From: Fasciolopsis buskii
Lineage: Eukaryota > Platyhelminthes > Trematoda > Plagiorchiida > Fasciolidae
DNA length: 64,000 bases
NCBI GenBank assembly: GCA_008360955.1
Contig: LUCM01011144.1
Coordinates: 62,001 to 126,000 of the forward strand
Reading direction: 5' to 3'
The notes under the pieces: generated by a model
The model's input: only the letters and a program-made list of their open reading frames with translations
The model's database searches: none
What the model was told of the DNA's origin: nothing
Position numbers and translations under genes: made by a program
Part shown: one piece after another, positions 12,401 through 23,229 of the stretch
Layout: each line of letters starts with the position of its first letter
Numbering within the stretch: position 1 is the stretch's first letter

Positions 12401-14994
12401 TAAGGGTAACGGGAGACTTGAACGATTCTCTAGAGAAAGCTTTGAAAGAAATAACCCACCACATCATCGACGTTGTCCTCTGGGCCCAATTAATTCACAG
12501 CCAAGCTCGGGAAAAATCAAGTCTCATAAACCTATCCCCGGGAGTGTGGATTCCCTGAGACAAGCAGCGTTTATCGGATGAGTAAATTCTGTTGCCCTAT
12601 TTGTGATTTCAGAAGGATATCAGAACCTCAGCCGACAGCTTTCATCAGGTAGAACACTGTTAGAAAGTTAGGACAGAGACCACGTGTCAACCGAATGGTT
12701 GTAGATGATCTAGGTTTCCCACAGATATCGTTAGTGAAATTCAAGATATTTAGCCAACATAATTTAATGTTTCTGGCTCCTCGGCAATCATTCTTCAAAC
12801 TCTGACTGACATCATGCTCCGCTTGATGGGGCTAAGGCATCAACAAATTGTGGAGTGGAAGGTGAATCAGTGGTAAATATTATGAATGGAAATGTCAATG
12901 CTACGTTATTTTTCAAAGTACCGGAGGAATCCGAACTAATAAAGTCCAAGAGTGGATCACAGAGCGATTTTGATTTTGTCGTCCCTATTGAGAGTGAACA
13001 AATTCGACCTATGGTGACTGTACTTGCACCGTGATTCACTACGTAGTTGTACTATCTGTGATTACTCTGCGAACCAACCGAGTCTAAAAGAGAATTCTAA
13101 ATCTGGGCATCAAACGTTTGTGATACTGAGCTCACGGATCATTTGGGGCAAAATGCGATTAATCAAAATACCAAGACTTGTCAGTGTGTGTGAGGGACGA
13201 ACTCAGCCAGATTGACAAATCCATCACGCGAGTCTAACGACCGTGCCGAAAGTGTGGAAATGCGCCGTACAAAAGTCACGTCTGCTGTCGTTAAAAGAAC
13301 CACAAAATGTTTCTTGAAACACGGCTCCCAGTGGTGCAGGGCGTGAACCAGAGCGCGTTGGAATTTTCCAGCGAACTTGTGATAGAAGAACGTCCACCGC
13401 ATTTGAATTTATTTGCACCTTTCACAAAAAAATGAAATCAGGAAAAGCCGAATCTACCTTACTTCGCTCGTGATTGCTATTTTTGTACAGAGTCCACACC
13501 AATGGTGGTCCTGGTTCCTGACCAAAATAGTTCAGCCTAGCTTTGTCAAATTACTTCAAGATTCGAGCCATCCAGACCGAGCTGAAAAAAAACTTGAATC
13601 AATCAAGCTGCCGAGGTTTAACTGCACCTCGGAAAGGCTGCGTTTCGGAACGTAACCGTGACTGAGTAACTGTGCCGTATTGTACGGGATTTTGCGCACG
13701 CAGTCTTCTGCATTTCAATCGGAAAAACGGTTACATTCACCATCTCAAAAACAGATTTAAAGATCAAGTCTCTATGTGTCATAAATGCTTAGTGAGAACC
13801 CTTTCTGCGTGTTTAATACTATCGGTCAGAAGGTCGACATTCTTATCTATGTCAACCGCCAGACCGTTGCCATCAAATTGGTGCATACTGTACACACCTG
13901 AATTTCAGAAGCGAGGTATTTAGAAAATTTCCTTGCCTAATCAACCTTTTGTATCCAGGCAGTTTTCGGTGACTCCAAGTCAGATAAACGTTTGGGTTCA
14001 CACCAGCCACATGCGAACAAGACTAGATCCACTCCCGTCTTGTGCGAATTTCTTTCGCATCATAATTTTCTGTAGGACCAAATCGGTCTACCCATTCGAC
14101 GGCCGGTTTAATTCTTCTAAACATCATTGCTACATGAGAAGATTCCGTTATCAATTCACTTTGAAGTCCAGTAGAACCAGGAACAAACAGGGCAAAAACT
14201 GATTCATTAGTAGTTTTAGTGACTGATTACTGGTCGGTAAAAATGAATGAAAAGGGACGTCGAAAAATAAGATATGGGTGACTGATAGTTGACAAGGGAA
14301 TTGAAAGTATTATAAAATCATATTCTCGAACAATCTTCCCCCACAGCCCCCATTCCGGAAGTGCTCATATGGGTTGCCAAGACTGAAAATCTGGTTGCCG
14401 CAGAGCCAACAGAAGTAGGCGCCACAATAGACGCACGTCATTTTGTTGCATCCGGAGATTTTCTAAAATGGAAGAACGCTCTAAGATTAATATAAACGTG
14501 AGGACAAAGTTATTGATGGAGCAATAGGAGCAATCAACAGAGTGAAAAACCAAACATGCGGAATCAAAATGACAGAACTAGAGTTTTTATTCTATATGAA
14601 AGTGATAGCAACTGTCGCTTTCCACGATTAGTCGTAGTTCGGGTTATTGGGTCAGAACCCCACAAAAATCCAGGGTCATCAAAAAAGCCCAAATTCAAAG
14701 GTTATGGCAAAACCCATGAATATTGAACATCATCAACTGGGCTCACGCATTGACGACACCAACTTGACTAATGGTAAAACGTTTACGATTCAAATGCAAA
14801 ATCGAGTCATCCGAACCTTACGGAAGTTTCGTATCATGTTTCGATCAACTCATTCTCAATTGTCTGAACATCGGCAGGAGGTGGTTGTACTTACAGAACC
14901 GAAGCAACTAGAAACGCAAACGACTGCGCGAACGCTCAAATGTTCTCCAAATACAAAAAACATCGGTCATCTGAATATGACAAACTTCTATCAC
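9444..14994. other. Unassigned DNA, no recognisable gene
   Basis: Many 60-120 codon frames overlap on both strands (for example around 11.5-12.0 and 13.0-14.2 kb). None has a recognisable domain, and I found no consistent splice signals around them. Nothing can be supported here. Confidence 0.45.
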
Positions 14995-15260
14995 CACTCG
15001 AGGATACTACCATGCCGAACGCATGGTAAACTGGAAAGAGCACTTTGAAGCCCAGCTAAGCTGGCCTTGAGGGTCAGATTCCGTTATAACTATTCCGAAA
15101 AACGTCCCATGATCCATTTTGATAAACGTATCTCCTGAGGCGGAGATCCGCAAAGAAAATCTTAAGACTGCAAACAGGAAATCTTCCAATCACGAACGGA
15201 CAATGTTGAGAGGATATCTGCAGTCAGACGCCTACAGTTTTTTGTCTACATTCCGTCTCC
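14995..15260 (+). pseudogene. LINE fragment (region between endonuclease and RT)
   Basis: Plus-strand frames give VNWKEHFEAQLSWP followed by SPEAEIRKENLKTAN. In the two LINE families further right the same place reads DRWAEHFKDQFSWP and PPTEVEVQSNVRPLKR. The order and spacing fit the linker leading into reverse transcriptase. A stop and a frame change are present, and nothing is preserved on either side. Confidence 0.55.
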
Positions 15261-16867
15261 AACGGCGTCATATCAGAAAAGTTCGTAGGGAACAATCTTA
15301 CAACTCCAGGGTACATCTAGTCGCGGTGCAATAACAATTTGTCAGTTGCCCGGAGTATAAAATAGGTACGCTGTATCGTATCCTCTGACCAGTTGCGAGA
15401 TTAAGTGCTACAATAAAAGGTGAAAATGAACTTAATATGCTGGTACATCCAGTATCCACGAATAAGGAACCTGTTAATACCCAAGACGATGACCCATTCC
15501 ATTGATATATATTGAAATGGTTTGCTTTGGTTGTCTATATAAATTGTTGATGAAATCAACTTGACGGCGAACTATTTGTTTTGTCCACCTTGGGATGCTC
15601 TCGGAATAACAACACCATCTTTTGTATGTAGCTCTTGGCTGATTTACGTGGTCGGTTGCGGAACTCCAGCTTCGTATTGCCACTAATTTCCACTGGGACG
15701 CAATGCAAACTGACCTTCATCAACATGTTCCAACCCCACCGAATCTATACTGACCTAGAAAAGATTGAAAAGGTGCTCAACGAACGCTTACGGATGAGTA
15801 AAGTTGATAATTCTAGGCCTAATCTCGACTTCCGTGTTCAGCTTGATATCACACGCTGATCAAACTGATCGCAGATGCGCCTGAGCTAACTTGCAGGCAC
15901 ACTCATTTGAAAGCAGACCCGTGAATCTGAGATACGCCCAACAGATCCTGGCATTTTTAGCCTTTGTAGAAGCCACTAAAATGAATTGGTATCAGATGAT
16001 CCGCGGGTAATAGGACTGATCTAATGATATCTTGAAAGTGGCTTACACCCAAGGGACAGTATAGTACATAGTAAAACATCCACTGAGTCAGAGCGTGTTG
16101 GCCAGTAAAGTAACCTAGCCCACTGAGAACTAATCCCAAGGTGATCGATTTGGGACTTTTCTTGGGTCAGTCTGATAAAAAGCACAACGTCAAAAATCTT
16201 TGTTAGTCAAGGTGCACAAATTCCCCTTATTCCCTTTTGGCTGAGGAAACTCAGTATTTTACACGCTTGTGTTTCAATCTGTTACTTCATACATTCTCAC
16301 CCTCTAGCTCTGCTGCTCCCCACTGTTCTTTCCTGGCTTGAAATAGAAAGATTTTAACTTTGTCATCAAACCCTTAAAACCGCCTGCACATTGTAGTGGA
16401 ATTGACAAAGATATGCCTGCTGACTTCTTTGTCCAGAGGGATTTTGACGCCTATGATAGATTTTTAGATAGCGTCATCTAACACTAGCCATTGTCTTCAG
16501 GTAGCATCGTCCAATGGTTTTTCCTTACTCTTCAATTCGTTCTACATTAGACTCCTCCCTTCTCGAACATCTTGCTGGAATAGTCTAATTCCTTATCTTG
16601 TTCGTTTGCACGTAAATGGTGAACTGGTGATGAGGGATCTTAGAGACCTAATATTAGAGTTAATGCGTTCTTTTATTATGCCTAATTATTACTGTATCGA
16701 ACCAATTATTTTAATAAAATGCATTTTGATATGTCTGCATTCACCCCGATTATTCGCCAGGTTTTATCTGAATCAGCTGAAAATTCGCCCACATCCGGTT
16801 GCGTAGAAGCATTATCTGACTGAACCTGATTAGACTACAAATCTACATTATCCAGACAACTAACATC
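15261..16867. other. Unassigned DNA
   Basis: No coding, repeat or RNA signal recognised. Short open frames only. Confidence 0.45.
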
Positions 16868-16972
16868 AAGACCAAACTGTCATTCCAGGTAACGTATGGT
16901 TACCGTTAGGCGACCGATGCACGCCTTGAAATCTTCGGCCAGTATTACGATATTTCTCCGGTGAACATTGTG
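16868..16972 (-). pseudogene. Possible LINE endonuclease scrap
   Basis: Minus-strand frame contains RNIVILAEDFKACIGRL, then a stretch ending WQFGL. This parallels the endonuclease motif with AGDMNA and GRLS...HLGGHFGL seen at 19.9 kb. The catalytic-site GD is altered to ED. It lies 3' of the linker fragment at 17.1-17.4 kb on the same strand, which is the wrong order for one intact LINE, so it is a second copy or a rearrangement. Confidence 0.35.
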
Positions 16973-17142
16973 TGACACACTAAAGTTGTTGATAGAAAGT
17001 AATCGTGATTGCTGCTGAATTTCAGATTGGAGTCATAAGTTGCATGTGGATATCCAAATGTGAGGCCGTGCATAAGGTAATCTTTTACGGAACGTGGAGT
17101 TCGTCCCGATTTCTCTATCCCGCCGTTCTGCAATCGAAGTGA

Positions 17143-17800
17143 TTATGAAGATAGCTCCATCCTCAGGTGAGAACAGTGGTCTTGATATTTCCACCTGTAT
17201 TGGTTTAGTTGCAAATCAGTGCCGTCGGATTCCTTCATCATCTTGCTTGCGCTCAACTTTCGCAGAAAAATATGCCTAATTAATGGGTAAAGATTGCGAC
17301 CTCCGCCAACAGCCACAGTCTTTTCTATTTCCTTACACTTCTTTATCCACAACTGCTCGCACTCATGTATCACGCTTCCGACCAACTAACGCCTCAGAGG
17401 TTTACACGCCTCATTGCATACGGCATCCGAGAGAGATGGATCTGTGAGCGTCCAAAGGCACAACTCAAGTAGAGGACATTCATCGTTTACAATTTCTGCG
17501 TGGCAGTTGCTACTGTGGGAAGGGCTTCTTGATCTGCTCCTACTGTTCGCGCGGATTCTAGTTATTTCTTTGGAATGACAAACACGATGAAACCTTTGAC
17601 GCGTTAAGTCGCCGACTATCGTTTAGAATCAGCTGTGCAGGGGACGCGGGATTTTCGTCCGGGTGTGCTCACAGACTAGGCGCAAACAAAAGCGAGCACG
17701 GGCCAAAGCATGAACTGAGTCAACAAGTCTGGACCAGAACGCTCGGTAGTTCTCGACTGATACGCTGGTGAGGGACAGTAATGGGATCAATCTGCGTTCA
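17143..17800 (-). pseudogene. LINE remnant: endonuclease C-terminus plus pre-RT linker
   Basis: Reading the minus strand, first comes the end of an APE-type endonuclease at about 17,780-17,630: YRAFWSRLVDSVHALARARF, where family A has CRSYWTTYVELDHALVLMRF. It is followed at 17,385-17,143 by EQLWIKKCKEIEKTVAVGGG and SASKMMKESDGT, matching ENWWVKIAEEIEEAAASGN and the SEVVCDKSGE block of family A. The order is correct for a LINE. Divergence from both families A and B is large, so it is a third, older family or copy. Reverse transcriptase itself is absent. Confidence 0.65.
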
Positions 17801-17999
17801 ACGTTGTGAAGGCGAAAATGGATGCTGGGTGTACGTCGGTGTACGTCAGAAACAATTTGTGATTCAGACAAACTTAGATGAAGCGGTCGTCGTTGTCGAT
17901 GCAATCAGCTGTGTCAGGAAGTGGGTCACTGATGTACCATTCCGCTTGGGCTATGTATCCGGTTTAAGCGTTAAAATCTACTGAACGTACACTTCGAAG

Positions 18000-18744
18000 T
18001 AATCGAGATAACCCCCGGTAGAACTCGTCTTTCACATTAGGGGGAGTACAATGAGTGAGCGTACACAAACAATGACGGTTTAAACGACTGCTACTGACAT
18101 ATAAAGAACCGTACAACCGAACTGCACACAATCGACTGTTAACTGGGATCTATTCTAACTGTGTACGCTCGGTTGGCATGCTAAGAGCGATCCCAATGTC
18201 AGCGAGGGCTCGAGCGCTCGCAACCGGATCGACAAAAATATGAACAAGACCAATGTACGATGACAGACGATCATCAGCAAGGAGAGGAAAGAAGGTGGGT
18301 GCAATTACGGAAACCTGCAGGTAGCCAGTGTTTCACGAGTTGAAACAGAACTAAATCGAGTCCGACAAAAATGATTCGCTTAAGAAAAATGAAATCCGCG
18401 ATGCAGGAACCCGCGGAATAGAATAACTTCGACAGCAGATTCTTGTGCCAAACTCGGGCCAGTCTCTGAGATGTTCAGCAACAGATCTTCCGCGACGACC
18501 GAGTACAGTCTCAGGGCAGGAGTGAATGCTCTTTAGTATTATCAAGAGCATGGTAAGCATGTCATCAACTTCTATTAGTTCCCACAAGGGATCGACTCAC
18601 AATTATCTGAATCGAGTGCAAACTGAAAACCAATGAAACCGATTTATCTATTTCTCCAGTCAGAGGTAACTCTAAGCTAGATAAAATTATTACTAAACCA
18701 TCTCGAGTTATTCTGTCTTAAACTACGTGCTTCAATTTAAACCA
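18000..18744. other. Unassigned DNA with a GC-rich near-palindrome
   Basis: No gene recognised. A 20-base imperfect palindrome centred on CTCGAG lies at about 18,203-18,222. Confidence 0.4.
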
Positions 18745-21283
18745 GTGGCCACCTCAGGGCAGAGGTGAACGCTACTCGGTGCGTCCTTGGGTTGCGGATA
18801 AGGGAACGGTCACCATCTAGGTGGCAAACCGTGGATAAGGTAGGCTTAAAGCCACCGAATAAGCTGCCGCAAACAAGCAGCAGCAGTGTCAAGGGCATGG
18901 TGAACTTTCACCTGGCAAGCGATCTCCCTAAAACGCACCACAAGAGCTTGATGATGGCCCCTGCGACGTGGCGAATGTGGCCTGTCAACCAAATACGGGC
19001 CACTGTCCCAGTCGTGTTCCACTGATCAGACGAGGTTTTCCAGAAGAGACGAATCAACCGATCAACTGGCCACCGACACATCTAGAATGATTCTGCTGCC
19101 TTGTACAAAGCGCTTGGCTGCCCAAAGGCTACAGATGCACTCTCAAATAAAACGACCTACTCTGGACTGGATGACCGAGTGGTACAACAGCCCACAATCC
19201 ATGTAACCAAGAATAATCGCTGATCTCAGCAAGAACGTATATAACTGTTCGTTCCTCTACTAACTCGTATTATTTCTTTTCTTCCCACCCTATTTCCTTA
19301 CATTCTTTGGGAATTGGAATCGGCCATGCTAGTGGTAGTGTCACTAGAATAAATCCTGTTCCAGTTCTCTCGCGTCCTCTTTCAGCCAGCATCCAACTCT
19401 TACCGAACCCGCTTCCGCCGGCTGATGCATTTCTTCCACTTCGATCCCCACCCCCAAAAAAACTAGCTACATTTAACGCATGGACACCGATGCGTAAAGG
19501 TCAATAAGGGTGTTTACCCGTGCACTGGAGACCCTAGCCATCGACGCGTGTTGTATTCAAGAGACTTGCATTCAAGGCTTCAACTCTGTTATCTAACTGA
19601 CATCCCCATTTAGTCACACTGTGGGGTTTCATCTGCATCTTTCTGGGGACCCTGGGGCCGTGACTTGTGGCTTTGCTGGTGTTGGTGTGGCTCTCAGTCA
19701 GAGGGCTGAGGCCACACTATTTACCTGCATCCCAATCGACAGTCGGCTATGTGCACCGAGATTTAGACGTTCGTGCATAGTAAACGGTCGTTGCTCCAAC
19801 AAACGCAACTTGTTCGTCGTCTTAGGGTACGCGCCAACAGACTGTAGACTAGAGGCGATCAAGGACACTTTTTACTAAAAACTGCACGACTTCTTACGCA
19901 CAACAGGCCGGGGTGAGATCGCGATTTTGGCAGGAGACATGAATGCCAGGCCGGGTCGGCTGTCCGCGAATGAGGCGCATCTAGGAGGCCACTTTGGTCT
20001 CGATTCCTGTCGTTCTGAAAATGGAGAACGATTATTGGCCTTTTACTCAGACCATCAATTGTTTCTCGCCAGTGCGAGCTTTAGACGTCTTAGCCACCGG
20101 TATCCTGCCTAGCATCCGCCCTCTTCGAGTCAGCGATTGACCCAAATCGACCACGTCATTATTAGTTACAAACGGTGGGGCGGTCTAAAAGACTGCCGGT
20201 TGTACTGGAGCACTCCCCTCCACTCCGACTACGCGTTGGTATGCCCTAAGCTATCCACTTACTTTGGTGGGTGTTCACAACGCACGCTTCAGCGTCGATT
20301 TGATTGAGACAAGTTATCTGATCCGACTCGCCTATCAGTCTGTCAAAACGCACTGGCTGAGAAGCTAGAAGTGCTCCCACCTAATAAGGTCAATGAGCAC
20401 TGTTAGTTTATCAACAATGCCTTACATTCTGCTGGCGTAGCGAGTTGTGGCCTGACCCGTCGTAGTGTGGCACATTGGATATCTGCTCAGTCTGCGCCTT
20501 CTTGACGCACCCCAGTCCATCCCGGCTGGTGCCGAGTATGATAAAGTACGGCTCGTAACGAGACGTGAACTCAGTACAAGCTTGGGTAGGGATCGCAAGA
20601 TCTGGTGGTCTCAACGAGCCTTGGAGATAGAACATGCTGTTGCTACGGGAAATCCCCGCAAGCTGTTTCATCTCATCTAAGCTACCGGTAGGAAAGCATT
20701 AGGTGAGCGAGACGATCTGTGCCGACGATTCATCTATTAACAACCTGCAGCGACGTTTTGTACGCTGCGCGCAGCATTTTCACGCACAATTTAGCTGGCC
20801 CTCAGTGTCAATGCCTCCCGCGGCTTTTCCGGCAAGCGTCCAGTGGCCTGTTGCAACAGTTCCACCGACTGAGGCGGAGATCCTCAGGGAAACCCGAGCC
20901 TCAGGACGTCATAAAGCGCCGAGATCCGATGGTCTTTCCCCAGCTCTGTTTAAAGATGGATGCATGGAACTGGCCGGAGAACTTCAAGTTTTGCTCTCAA
21001 AGGTCTGGTACTCCAAGAAAGTCTCCTCCTCGTGGGGGGAGTGGATCGTTGTCCCCATCTTCAAAGAGGGCTTGCGAAATGGCTGCGCTAACCACGAGGT
21101 ATCAGCCTAATCCCAAAGATGCTTTCGTCCGTCACTCTTCGCAGGTTGTACAACACACGTGGAGAGCAAATTCGTGAGGAACAGGCTGGGTTTCCTGCCA
21201 GTCGTGGATGCTCGCAACATATTCGCGAACTTCGCTGGTATACAACTCAGGTGGAGCGCAATAGGCAGCGCTGTCCGGTCCAC
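18745..21283 (+). mobile_element. LINE family B, copy 1 (RTE-like): 5' region, endonuclease, start of RT
   Basis: A GC-richer leader with no clear frame (18,745-19,300) precedes broken coding sequence. Endonuclease pieces: LATFNAWTPM at 19.47 kb (usually FNVRTLM), VGVALSQRAEAT and CIPIDSRLCAPRF at 19.7 kb, FVVLGYAPTDC at 19.82 kb, and AGDMNARPGRLS with ENGERLLAFYSDHQLFLAS at 19.93-20.09 kb. Then come the TQIDHV histidine box near 20.14 kb, the linker HFHAQFSWP with PPTEAEILRE at 20.77-20.89 kb, and RT block EEQAGFPASRGC at 21.18 kb. RT motifs A to C are missing because the element stops against family A copy 1. At least six frame changes and stops make it inactive. The RTE-like assignment is by motif recall (RT style, no RNase H seen). 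Confidence 0.85.
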
Positions 21284-22700
21284 TGAGTCGAAAGCGCCTT
21301 TCAAGTCGAGGAAGACTAGGATCGTAAGGCGGCGATGCTTGTGGCGCGTTTCGAGTATCTGTCGAAGAGTAAATATCTGGTCGATGCAACCTCGACCTGG
21401 CCGAAATCCGGCCTGTTGTTCGTGGAAATTACTCTCGCGAATCGGTGTCAAACGGCACAGCATTATCGAAGCTAAGACCTTAGTAACTATCGGAATTAAA
21501 CTAATCCCACGATGATTGCTGCAGTCACTCCGTGTACCTTCCTTGAAGATGAATATAATCAGTGACTCACACCACGATAGCAGGATACGCTCCTCGTTCC
21601 AAATATCACGAAGCAAGGAGGTAAATGATTTCATCAGCACCTCTCCACCTAATTTGAGAAGAACTGGGGGAAGTTCGTCGGGACCGGCAGCTTTTCCCCT
21701 CTTCAGAGGCCGAACATTCGACTGCACTTCCACTTCCGTTGGGGGATCAAGTGACACCTCCCAAGGATTCACAGCTCCAGACGTCGGACTAGATATGATA
21801 GCGTATGGCCAGCTAAACTGGTCCTTGAAATGCTCTGCCCAACGGTCCAGTCTTTCCTGTCTACCATGGATGAGCTCTCCACTCTTATCGCACACGACTT
21901 CACTAACCGAAGTTCGCCGCCCACCGCTGTCGCGTATACGCCTAAACAGTCTTTGACTGTTACCTGAAGCGGCCGCTTCCTCTATCTCTTCGGCTATCTT
22001 AACCCACCAGTTTTCACGATCATTCTTAAGGCTTGTGGTCAATTGACGCTGCAGCTGTTGACGCATATTATTCACCTCCTTGTAGTAAGGGAGTCGGCGT
22101 TAGGCCCAACGACCCATGTGAGATCCAGTGTCTTTGATGAAAGCTAGATCTACGACCATAGCGGAAATCTACCTCCATACATCGCCTACTCGATTTCGTC
22201 CCATGACCCATCTACATTGCTGATCGTTGGAGTTCTTGGTTCGTCGGATAGTTTAGGTCCACAGCTGTCGCGAACAGCCGAACCAGACAGGCGTTCGACA
22301 GCCAATCGGGTTTGTGGCCTGCGTAGATGGAGGTTGAACTGCAGCAAAAATCGCATTAAAACTAAAGCATGGTCCAATTCGACGTATGTGGTCCAGTAAG
22401 ATCTACAGTTCTGGACAGAACCGCGCCAACGGCAGCTTACTGCGATATGGTCGATCTGACTCAGACTATCTGCCGAGATGGAGAGCCATGTCGCTGTGCG
22501 ACGCCTGCCGAAACAGGCTTCCGATACACTCAGTTTTTCAGCTCGTGCATCAAAACCACGTGTCACCACTACAATGTCAGAGCCTCCGCTTTTTCGAACA
22601 AGGGTGACGATTTCGTCATAAAACTCGTCTTTTTCGTGTCAGCGCTGCAGTCTGTTGAGAAGCAAGCCGAGATGACAAATAAACTGCGCTTAACACAACG
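21200..22700 (-). mobile_element. LINE family A, copy 1 (RTE-like), truncated at both ends
   Basis: The minus strand holds a 322-codon open frame (22,075-21,107) covering linker and N-terminal RT: ENWWVKIAEEIEEAAASGN, RWAEHFKDQFSWP, CSNHRGISLIP, EQQAGFRPGRGCIDQIFTLR, and motif A LVFLDLKGAFDSVDR. Upstream (22,570-22,186) lies the endonuclease end with SQIDHIAVSCRWRGS. The 5' limit is about 22,700, where sequence switches to a family B 3' piece. The 3' limit is in the overlap with family B copy 1, and motifs B and C (YADD) are lost. The core is almost identical to family A copy 2 at 31.1-31.9 kb, whereas the endonuclease part is clearly more diverged. Confidence 0.88.
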
Positions 22701-23180
22701 GCGTTTATACACCAAAAGTCTTCGAATACCTTACTTTAACAGCCATATTTTGGGACAGCAGAGCAATATCAACCTCAGTGCTGCTGTTTATACTCGACCT
22801 TTGATCGATAATCAAATATAACGCTGACGGCACGGATGCTTCAAATTGATGAGTACCGATCGGACCTTCTGAACGAGCGAAGAGACTCCATCCGATATAC
22901 AACCGCATGGTGAAACATAGCTATCCAGGTAACTAACTCTGTACATCTCGCCCAGTTGTTCCTCTGCAAGAAGAACAAGGTTCATCTTCAAGCCAATCCA
23001 GTCCTGCAACGCCATTTTATACTTCGAAGGTGCAAAACGCATCCAAAACATACCCACACTATTGTTCAAATGATCGAGAAAAACCCTAAACGCCATTGGT
23101 TTCTAAGTCGGCAGCACAATGCCGTCCTCATATTCTAGATCAGCCAGATTATTGTCCCAGTAAATACCAGTGTCACTATT
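22701..23180 (-). mobile_element. Old LINE family B 3' piece interrupted by family A copy 1
   Basis: The minus-strand frame reads LADLEYEDGIVL near 23.15 kb, corresponding to RT motif C (family A copy 2 has DLDYADDVVCLF), with the catalytic pair changed from DD to DG. It continues with MRFAPSKYKMALQDW, SYLDSYVSPCG, and LSIKGRV then LRLILL near 22.78 kb. At about 22,700 it stops abruptly and family A endonuclease sequence begins on the same strand, as if a 5'-truncated family A copy inserted into an older family B copy. Confidence 0.7.
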
Positions 23181-23229
23181 TTAATATAAGGTTAAGGCTA
23201 TTTCCATAAGCAATCGTCATTCCGATAGA

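Noticed and set aside
21159..21956. Plus-strand frames of 118 and 146 codons at 21.2-21.9 kb and their twin at 31.4-31.8 kb
   Set aside because: They are antisense shadows of the well-supported LINE family A reverse transcriptase and are duplicated only because the LINE is.
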